From: an uncultured Methanobacterium sp.
GTDB lineage: Archaea > Methanobacteriota > Methanobacteria > Methanobacteriales > Methanobacteriaceae
Assembly: GCF_963665055.1 (NCBI RefSeq)
Contig: NZ_OY762015.1
Span: forward strand, 2,564,501 to 2,628,500
DNA: 64,000 nt
Direction: 5' to 3'
How positions within the stretch are numbered: the first letter of the stretch is position 1; the number at the start of each line of letters is the position of its first letter. Position numbers and translations under genes: made by a program. Below, piece by piece: positions 57,805-64,000 of this stretch. The notes under the pieces are model-generated. The model did no database searches, had not been told where the DNA came from, and saw only the letters and a program-made list of their open reading frames with translations.

Positions 57805-58914
57805 TTACCAATTTTCATAAACAGCTTCATATGCAGGTATGACATCTTTCCATGTTCTTATTTTATTGCTTAAGGGACCTACGCTGATTTCATCATTATA
57901 TATTTTTAGTATTAGGTCCGAAACTTTTTTAGGATCTGGTGGATAATCAACACCAAAGCATCCTGGTTCATTTAAAAACTCTTTTAAAGCTGTTCTTTTA
58001 GTCACTATGGTCGGTGTTCCCATTGCCAGTGCTTCAGTAACAACAATTCCGTAATTTTCAGATTGAGATAACAATAAAAAAACATTTGACTTTTTATAAT
58101 ATTTTAACAATTCATTGAGCTCTGCAGAGTGAATAAATCCACGCCAATTAATGAATTCATTTAAATCTAATTTATCTGCGAGACTTCTGAGATTATCCTC
58201 GTATGGCCCTTCTCCGATAATAGTTAAATGAGTTTGAACATTTTTTTCATTTATCAGTTCATCAAGAACTTTTATAAGGTGTTGGACTCCTTTTAATTCC
58301 ATTAGATAGCCAACATACAGTAAATTTAATAGGTTTCCTTTCTTATTTTCTTTTTTAATATCAATTGTATCCACACCATGGGGAATAATCATGATTTTAT
58401 CCTTCGGAACATTTAGATCGTTATTTATGTTTTTGGATTCAAAGTTAGAAGCTGCTATAATCAAGTCTGAAGATTTGATTATGTGTTTGCCTATGAAATT
58501 ATGCACATTCCACAGATATTTGCCTGCAAAGGTATCATGGCTAAAAATGTCGTAATGTGGTGAAAAGATTATGGGTATTTTCGGGTTAAATCTACGAAAC
58601 AGATAGATCATTTCAAGAGAGAATGAAGTATGATATCCGTGAATATGGATTATATCTGGATTTAATTTCTTTAAATTTTTTTTTAAGTAAAAATATATCT
58701 GGGGATTAAATTCATAAAAGTGATTTCCAAATCTAGAATTAATTCTGATTATTTGGTAGCCATCTATTAATTCTTCATTTGGAAGATTTAATGGATTTGG
58801 TTGAAGAACAGTAATCCTGTGATTTTGAGATAAACTACTTGCTATTTCCCGAACAACTTTATTAATCCCTCCGGGTTCAGTTGTTTCCATATAATTAACT
58901 AGTATGATGTTCAT
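57805..58914 (-). CDS. GT4-type glycosyltransferase (369 aa)
   Basis: GT-B fold, GT4 family. It begins NIILVNYMETTEPGGINKVVREIA, the N-terminal glycine motif of the family, and has DIIHIHGYHTSFS (about 92-104). The C-terminal donor site has LLYVGYLMELKGVQHLIKVL (about 197-216), TIIGEGPYED and the E-x7-E motif SENYGIVVTEALAMGTP (about 280-296). It is a cytoplasmic enzyme that adds one sugar to a glycan. Gaps of 89 bases downstream and 175 bases upstream separate it from its neighbours, so a promoter just before it is possible. Confidence 0.88.
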   Translation of the reverse strand: MNIILVNYMETTEPGGINKVVREIASSLSQNHRITVLQPNPLNLPNEELIDGYQIIRINSRFGNHFYEFNPQIYFYLKKNLKKLNPDIIHIHGYHTSFSLEMIYLFRRFNPKIPIIFSPHYDIFSHDTFAGKYLWNVHNFIGKHIIKSSDLIIAASNFESKNINNDLNVPKDKIMIIPHGVDTIDIKKENKKGNLLNLLYVGYLMELKGVQHLIKVLDELINEKNVQTHLTIIGEGPYEDNLRSLADKLDLNEFINWRGFIHSAELNELLKYYKKSNVFLLLSQSENYGIVVTEALAMGTPTIVTKRTALKEFLNEPGCFGVDYPPDPKKVSDLILKIYNDEISVGPLSNKIRTWKDVIPAYEAVYENW

Positions 58915-59089
58915 CTTTTTGCCACCATTTTAAATAAAAGATTTATTGGGGGTTTTTACTTCTCATTTTGGGTTAACAGACTTAGAAAATAATTATAAAA
59001 GAGTAGATACATTTTTTTAATCATTCAAGCATTTACCTAACTTTTATTTTTATAATCACTTTTTTAATTTGGTTCATTCTCATCCCAAA

Positions 59090-59953
59090 TTACAAATATT
59101 TCTTTGCAACCCTTAACGTTTGATAAGCTTCATCCAGGCCTGCAATCCCAACCATGGCATTGTTTATTTTTAAATCATCGAATATGTATTCAAATGCACT
59201 TTTAGGATCTATTACTCCTCCGGCCAGTATCTTCTTAGCAATGACTGTTTTATCTGTTTTAGCCACTAGGTCCAAACATTTCTCCTGAGAAGGGTTCATC
59301 ATGAATCCCCTTTTGTTTACCGGGGCCAGTATGATGTTTATATCTAAATTGTTTTCTTCAATGACTGGCATTAATTTCCCAAAGTTGTGGGTGGCTATAC
59401 CAGGTTCGGCATCATATTTTTCGCGTATAAAATCACAGAAAACTCCGAGTAATTCAACCTGATTCAATGAAATAGCCATGTCCACGGTTACTCCATGGAG
59501 AATTATCACTGGCATGTCAAAATCCCTGAATCCTTCTAATTCTAAATCAATAAGATCAGAGAAGAGTCCCAGAACATCCTTTGACAACCCTTTTTTAATC
59601 AAAGAGGGTGCCTTGAGAGCTATTTTCAATTTGTTGTACTTGGTTATCCCATCCAGTAAACTACTCATACCCCCCAGTGAGGACTGTTTAACATATTCAT
59701 ATACACTGGGAATAACTGGTATGACCTTAACATCATCTTTTTCCTTTTCTACAACTTTTATGGCTTTCAAAACATTTGGATTGTTCCCGGTACTAATGGT
59801 GTTTACTCCAAAGTCTCCTGCCACTTCTATTATCTCGGCTATGTTGTCTATTTTGCTGAATTTTTCCCGGTAATGTGTTCGCTGTTCCTGTGAAAGGTAA
59901 CTCACACCTTCAAAGGGATTCGCCCCTAATATTACTTTATCAATCTTATTCAA
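59090..59953 (-). CDS. TIM-barrel protein of unknown function, oxidoreductase-linked (287 aa)
   Basis: The sequence has the rhythm of an eight-stranded alpha/beta barrel: KVILGANPFEGVSYLS (about 6-21), DFGVNTISTGNN (about 47-58), VKVIPVIPS, LKIALKAPSL, FDMPVIILHGVT, GIATHN, and KKILAGGVIDPKSAFEYIF near the end. ILGANPFEGV recalls aldo/keto reductase openings, but I cannot place the catalytic Tyr/Lys pair, so the family stays open. Its start overlaps the Gfo/Idh/MocA gene upstream by eight bases, implying that the two act in the same step or on the same intermediate. No signal peptide; cytoplasmic. Confidence 0.72.
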   Translation of the reverse strand: MNKIDKVILGANPFEGVSYLSQEQRTHYREKFSKIDNIAEIIEVAGDFGVNTISTGNNPNVLKAIKVVEKEKDDVKVIPVIPSVYEYVKQSSLGGMSSLLDGITKYNKLKIALKAPSLIKKGLSKDVLGLFSDLIDLELEGFRDFDMPVIILHGVTVDMAISLNQVELLGVFCDFIREKYDAEPGIATHNFGKLMPVIEENNLDINIILAPVNKRGFMMNPSQEKCLDLVAKTDKTVIAKKILAGGVIDPKSAFEYIFDDLKINNAMVGIAGLDEAYQTLRVAKKYL

Positions 59954-60980
59954 TGATATCCCTCATTTCAATTACTTTATTAGTTTTGTTGGATTCAATG
60001 ATTCCCTCTAAAATCGCTTGAGTTATGAGGCCGTCATTCCAGTCGATAATTGTTTTTTTGTTTGTGTTGCAGCATTCAACAAAGTGTTTGTCTTCGTCGA
60101 AATAAGCAGTTTCAACACCTATTAAAAATTCTGATGGTTCGTACAGTTCCACTCCGTAAATTGTGGTCCATCCTTCCTCAAAGTCTTCGGTGCTGTTATT
60201 GAGGAAGAGTTTGATGTAATCATTATTCACTTTCATAAATCCATTGCTGCCTTCTATTTGAATTTCATTGTGCATCTGCCGGTGAGAATGTGAACTCCAG
60301 CTGAAATCCACTGTAGATGTCAATCCTCCTTTGTACTTCAGTATGGATGATCCGTAATCTGCATTGGAAAATGCATCTTTTTTTATTCCAAATAAGGTTT
60401 CAACTTCTCCAAAATACCATAATAGGATGTCGATAATGTGAGATCCTATATCTAAAAGAGAACCTCCAAGATCTGTGTTTTTGGAGAATCTCCAACCTTT
60501 ATTTTTTTCAAATACTAAACCTTCATAAGAGAAACCCCTGGAATAGAATAATTCCCCTAAAATATTGTTATCCAGCAGTTCTTTCCCTTTTTTGAAGGTA
60601 GATGCAAAGCGGTTAAAGTAGCCTACCTGGGTTATGATTCCATTTTTTTCAGAATATTCAACCATTTTCTTGGCATTTTCCACAGAATCGGCTAATGGTT
60701 TTTCCATAAATACATTTACATTGTTTTCCGCAAAATAATTCCCTAGTGGAGAGTGCAGCTCATCGGGCACACAAACCACTATTGCATCGAGTTCATGTTT
60801 AACTAGCTGTTTATAATCGGTATAAATTGGAATATCCAGCATCTTTTTAGTGTAATTATAAACCTGTTTATTAGCTTCAGCTGCACAAACAACATTCACA
60901 TCATCCATTACCTCAAGATTTCCATAATGAAGGGCTCCCATTTTACCAAGCCCAACAATACCTAAATTTAAATCAGTCAT
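59946..60980 (-). CDS. Gfo/Idh/MocA-family oxidoreductase (344 aa)
   Basis: Begins TDLNLGIVGLGKMGALHYGN, the complete Rossmann glycine motif, directly after an ATG. Further family motifs are VVCVPDELHSPLG (about 69-81), VFMEKPLADSVENAKKMVE (about 90-108) and GGSLLDIGSHIIDILLWYF in the C-terminal domain (about 172-190). It should oxidise or reduce a sugar or nucleotide-sugar with NAD(P). It is a different paralogue from the one at 50856. It overlaps the TIM-barrel gene by eight bases and lies 19 bases after the DUF1972-type glycosyltransferase gene, so all three are probably cotranscribed. Confidence 0.9.
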   Translation of the reverse strand: MTDLNLGIVGLGKMGALHYGNLEVMDDVNVVCAAEANKQVYNYTKKMLDIPIYTDYKQLVKHELDAIVVCVPDELHSPLGNYFAENNVNVFMEKPLADSVENAKKMVEYSEKNGIITQVGYFNRFASTFKKGKELLDNNILGELFYSRGFSYEGLVFEKNKGWRFSKNTDLGGSLLDIGSHIIDILLWYFGEVETLFGIKKDAFSNADYGSSILKYKGGLTSTVDFSWSSHSHRQMHNEIQIEGSNGFMKVNNDYIKLFLNNSTEDFEEGWTTIYGVELYEPSEFLIGVETAYFDEDKHFVECCNTNKKTIIDWNDGLITQAILEGIIESNKTNKVIEMRDIIE

Positions 60981-60999
60981 TTAACTTACCTACCTTTTT

Positions 61000-62151
61000 T
61001 TAAGAGTTAATAATATTATTAAAAACGTTTTCGTATTCATCCACAATCTTATCCCAGTCATAATTTTCTCTCACCCTGCAATAGGCCTTTTCTTTTAGAT
61101 AAGAATAATCTGATGAATTGGTTTCCAAAGTTTCTATTTTAGATTTAAGGTCATCAACATCTTTAAAGTAAAGAGCAGAATCCTGACAAACTTCTTTATT
61201 AAATACATTGTCATGGGCCACAACAATGGTTTTAGATATCATGATCTCCAAAAGTGAAGGGTTTGTTCCTCCTGTAGAATGGCCATGGAAATAAGCAAAG
61301 CAATTTTGTCTAAGAATTTCTAGAATTTCCAGATCATACACTCCACCAACTAGAACAATCTTATTTTTACAATTTAGAATTGATCTTTCAATTTCATTTC
61401 GAAATGAATCATTGGGAAAGTCTCCAACAATAATTAATGGAAATTTTGTTTTTGCGTTTACAAATGCTTTCACTATTGTTTTGATATTATTTCCAGGTTC
61501 TAACCTTGAAACCACTAACCAGTATTCATTTTTATTAATATGAGTATTTAATTTTGAGTACCGGTTGAGTTTTTTCACTTTTTGCTCATTCCATGGTGAT
61601 TTTTCCATTAAATTAGCACCATAAGGTATAAAAAATGTTTTATAATGATATTTGCCCTTAACAAATTCCTTCATTCCCTTTGCATCAATTATTATTACAT
61701 CTGATAATTTCACAGCAAAATAAGTGTAATTCAATTTTAAAATCGATCGTACCAATCTATTGAACTTATTTCTTAACCACATGGCACCATCAGTATTCAC
61801 TGCGAGTTTTATTTTTTTATTAAACAATTTTGGTAAAAAGAAAAATTCTGCGGGTTCTGCTCCTAAAAAGTAGATGATGTCGTGATCTCGGGCTGATTTA
61901 ATAAGAAAATAAACATCGTACACGTGTTCATAAATCATCCTTAAAAAATAGTTTTTGGGTGGTTTTAGATTAAAATAATCAAGATTCACACCTTCATATT
62001 CAGTGATCCTTGATTTTTTGGATTGGTATTCACAACTTACAGTTACTTTGTGCCCTTTTTTTACCAATCTCTTTGATAATTCTTCTGCTACTGTTTCAAA
62101 ACCCCCATATTTAGCAGGTATACCTCGTGACCCCAATATTGCAATCTTCAA
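61000..62151 (-). CDS. Glycosyltransferase with DUF1972-type N-terminus (383 aa)
   Basis: Begins KIAILGSRGIPAKYGGFETVAEEL (about 2-25), the signature of the DUF1972 branch of GT4-like enzymes, which includes rhamnosyltransferases of bacterial capsule loci. The donor-binding loop is HGHSTGGTNPSLLEIM (about 288-303), as usual for this branch. It is cytoplasmic and should add an early or internal sugar, but rhamnose is only an inference from relatives; I see no dTDP-rhamnose genes in the window. It lies 48 bases after the GT2 gene and 19 bases before the oxidoreductase gene. Confidence 0.87.
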   Translation of the reverse strand: MKIAILGSRGIPAKYGGFETVAEELSKRLVKKGHKVTVSCEYQSKKSRITEYEGVNLDYFNLKPPKNYFLRMIYEHVYDVYFLIKSARDHDIIYFLGAEPAEFFFLPKLFNKKIKLAVNTDGAMWLRNKFNRLVRSILKLNYTYFAVKLSDVIIIDAKGMKEFVKGKYHYKTFFIPYGANLMEKSPWNEQKVKKLNRYSKLNTHINKNEYWLVVSRLEPGNNIKTIVKAFVNAKTKFPLIIVGDFPNDSFRNEIERSILNCKNKIVLVGGVYDLEILEILRQNCFAYFHGHSTGGTNPSLLEIMISKTIVVAHDNVFNKEVCQDSALYFKDVDDLKSKIETLETNSSDYSYLKEKAYCRVRENYDWDKIVDEYENVFNNIINS

Positions 62152-62199
62152 CTTGACTTACCTCTGAATAAGATTTCTTTTTGTGGATAAAATTAATTT

Positions 62200-62952
62200 T
62201 TAATCCCTCAATTCATGGCTTTTTACCTTCAGATCAACTATTATGAATTTTATTTTTTGATACCATAAACTTTTGAATATCTTCCATCCATCTCTGGCAG
62301 AACTTAACTTAGGTTTATCAACTCTCCTCCGGTAGTTTATGGGAATTTCATGGATTTTAAAATTAGCGTTATTTATTTTGGCAAAAATTTCAACTTCTAA
62401 TTCAAATCCGTTGGATTCAATTCCGGTATTGAGGATATAATCCTTGACTCCTCTGTTAAAAACCCAATAACCTGTGCAAACATCTGAAATTTTACTATAT
62501 AAAATACTGGCTAGAAAACTAAGTATGTAATTTCCAATAAGGTTAAATCTGGTGATAGAGTCTTTGCATCGCTTATCAGTTAACCTGTTTCCAAGAATAA
62601 CATCACTTTTACTTTTTTTCAGTGATTTTAGTAATTTTAAAGCTTCATTTGGATCATAGGTGTTATCTGCATCAAGCATTATTATATACTCAGAGTCTAT
62701 GGTTTCCAATCCTTTTTTAATAGAAAATCCTTTTCCCTGCCTTTTTTCATGAATTACTGTTGCTCCGTAACTGGCAGCGATTTCAGGAGTTTTATCATCA
62801 CAATTATTATCCACTACAATAATTTTTGCATCAGGATATGACTCGGAAATCACTTTTAAAACGTAGCCTATGGATTTTTCTTCGTTATATGCTGGGAGTA
62901 GAAATGTAGTCTTTTTCATAATATCCATATGGGCTACTATTGGCTCTTTCAT
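62200..62952 (-). CDS. GT2 glycosyltransferase, DPM1/polyprenyl-phosphate type (250 aa)
   Basis: GT-A fold. Motifs: KTTFLLPAYNEEKSIGYVL (about 14-32), IIVVDNNCDDKTPEIA (about 44-59), the DxD-type motif IMLDADNTYDPNE (about 91-103), GNRLTD, and VCTGYWVFNRGVKDY (about 159-173), as in dolichyl-phosphate mannose/glucose synthases. It should load a sugar onto polyprenyl phosphate, which could feed the GT-C enzyme at 47962-49701. No C-terminal membrane helices follow. Starts at residues 1, 9 and 12 are possible. The first has GAGGTG eight bases upstream; an out-of-frame ATG at 62956 opens a 23-codon ORF across the start. First gene of the long - strand series. Confidence 0.87.
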   Translation of the reverse strand: MKEPIVAHMDIMKKTTFLLPAYNEEKSIGYVLKVISESYPDAKIIVVDNNCDDKTPEIAASYGATVIHEKRQGKGFSIKKGLETIDSEYIIMLDADNTYDPNEALKLLKSLKKSKSDVILGNRLTDKRCKDSITRFNLIGNYILSFLASILYSKISDVCTGYWVFNRGVKDYILNTGIESNGFELEVEIFAKINNANFKIHEIPINYRRRVDKPKLSSARDGWKIFKSLWYQKIKFIIVDLKVKSHELRD

Positions 62953-63548
62953 TCATATTGCACCTCTTGTCACTTTTTTAGAAAGTGAATGATCCTTATT
63001 AGAATAACGTTACTACTATGCGATATGAATATATAAACATATCGTTTTTATGAAAATTTAAAAAAAAATTTTTATTTAATTCGTTTATTTAACATTTTCA
63101 TGTATATTTTTTAGCTATTTCCAAATAAAGAACATTATAATCATTATTATTCAATTTTAATTTAAATTTGGTTAAATATTTGTAATTTTAATGTAAATAT
63201 TGCTTTTTAAATGATTTATTAAATATTATGGTTATTATTCCAATTTTAAATTCATATTCAAACAAAAAAGTTGAAAAATTTTTGATTTTTTTGTTTTAAT
63301 ACTTACAAAATAAACATGACATGAGTGTATAATACCATTGAATTATGGGAATTGTTTAATTGAAAGTATCAATACATTGTAAAAATGCATATAAAAACAT
63401 ATCGATCATATACATGTCATAATGTAGAATTGAAAAATATTATATAAAATTTTTTTGGGAAAATTAAATAGATTGATGTGATGTCATGGGCTTGTTAGGG
63501 CATTGATTTAATAGAGGACTTAGATTCAAGTTGATATACGGAAGTTGG
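62953..63548. other. AT-rich intergenic region with two TATA/half-site elements
   Basis: No gene is seen. It holds the perfect inverted repeat at 63021-63044 and a half-site with TATA spacer (CATATAAAAA, then CATATCG) at 63388-63404, whose surrounding 20 bases match those at 30573-30592 except at one spacer position. A second half-site, CATGTCA, follows at 63413-63419. Confidence 0.5.
63021..63044 (-). promoter_or_regulatory. TATA-centred inverted repeat, perfect halves (site E)
   Basis: CGATATG and CATATCG are exact inverse complements around AATATATAAA. Read on the - strand the spacer is TTTATATATT, a good TATA box that would start transcription near 63006, 54 bases before the GT2 start at 62952. 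This is the clearest copy of the element. Confidence 0.75.
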
Positions 63549-64000
63549 TTAACTTTTGACCTCATATAAATCATTTGAATACACTTCATTAACCAGTACT
63601 TCAACCTGTTTCTGGGTACAAGATTTGCAAATTGTTTTCCCGTCCACAGTGAACTCTTTCCAGTCCATAACATGTTCTCCGCACACTGAACACACTGCCA
63701 CGTGTTCTATGAATCCGGGAATATCGTTTTCAGGTACCTCAAAGTGGATCTCTTCCATGAGTAGAAGATCTTCAAGGGCTATTTCTTCCATCAGCTGGGC
63801 TGCGAATTCTATTTCTTCCTTTTCAGGGGTTAAATTTCCAGGTTTGGTTGAAATCATAATGTTTTCAAGCCAGGTCCAGAAACCCTGGCTTGAATTAAGT
63901 TTATCATCAAGGGCTGAAACCCGAACTGCTTTGCCACTGGAAATATCCACAAAAGTAGCGATGAATTTACCGTAATCACTGTATTTTAGTCTGCGATTAC
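63549..64000 (-). CDS. FmdE-family protein, C-terminal part (runs off the window)
   Basis: The frame is open to the window edge; the GTG at 63950 is an internal codon, because the upstream sequence (RLKYSDYGKFIATFVD) is family-like and continuous. What is seen is the end of an FmdE-type domain (SDYGKFIATFVDISSGKAVRVSA) and a C-terminal zinc ribbon (CSVCGE...CKSC, two CxxC pairs). FmdE is linked to molybdenum formylmethanofuran dehydrogenase, but many paralogues of unknown function exist in methanogens, so a direct role in methanogenesis is not certain. It is separated from the glycan genes by about 600 bases. It supports the methanogen assignment. Confidence 0.8.
   Translation of the reverse strand, partial: NRRLKYSDYGKFIATFVDISSGKAVRVSALDDKLNSSQGFWTWLENIMISTKPGNLTPEKEEIEFAAQLMEEIALEDLLLMEEIHFEVPENDIPGFIEHVAVCSVCGEHVMDWKEFTVDGKTICKSCTQKQVEVLVNEVYSNDLYEVKS

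Noticed and set aside
63464..63673. Open frame of 69 codons overlapping the end of the FmdE-family gene
   Set aside because: It is another frame of the zinc-ribbon coding region and has no ribosome site or recognisable motif.

Overview
The window looks like chromosomal DNA of a methanogenic archaeon of the Methanobacteriales, most likely Methanobacterium or a close relative. The reasons are GGAGG-type ribosome sites with TATA-box promoters and AT-rich intergenic DNA, giant Asn/Thr/Ser-rich 'adhesin-like' surface proteins, a DUF2206-type membrane protein, and the end of an FmdE-family (formylmethanofuran dehydrogenase subunit E-like) gene at the right edge. The genus is an inference. I saw no tRNA, rRNA or CRISPR array.

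Left part (1-45,902): eight giant exported proteins, built from a small set of modules: PKD domains, chitobiase/hexosaminidase C-terminal-like beta domains, polymorphic-membrane-protein-like (GGAIYN) beta-helix repeats, invasin-like Ig domains, beta-propellers and NosD-type beta-helices. Genes at 107, 9818 and 14927 run on the + strand and share an N-terminal domain. A 3386-residue protein lies on the - strand (30376-20216). Two + genes follow (about 30904 and 33576), then two - strand paralogues (41211-38362 and 45902-41727). Six of the eight end in a NosD helix with repeated WSGICLD/NQEGIF motifs and a WSDW...RPIDG cap, with no membrane anchor. The other two end in a related pre-anchor domain, a Ser/Gly-rich linker, one membrane helix and a YYRKDI...KSKK tail. 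Sequence relationships indicate domain shuffling and recombination between neighbours.

Middle (45,903-47,868): a frameshifted, truncated transposase remnant abuts a pectate-lyase-fold protein resembling viral tail spikes.

Right part (47,962-62,952): a surface-polysaccharide or glycoprotein-glycan locus. It holds a GT-C membrane glycosyltransferase, a DUF362 protein coupled to a Gfo/Idh/MocA oxidoreductase, and a long - strand gene series: GT2, DUF1972-type glycosyltransferase, Gfo/Idh/MocA, TIM-barrel protein, GT4, methyltransferase, GT4, DUF2206 membrane protein and a Wzx-like flippase. These could make, modify and export a glycan that decorates the sequon-rich surface proteins.

Two things stand out. 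First, an inverted repeat CGAYATG-N10-CATRTCG, whose 10-bp spacer is itself the TATA box, recurs before adhesin genes and glycan genes, which suggests one regulator for the cell surface. Second, three genes (about 30904, 33576 and 50856) seem to start at ATT or ATA: the coding signal extends upstream of the first usable ATG/TTG and a ribosome site sits before the non-canonical codon in each case.
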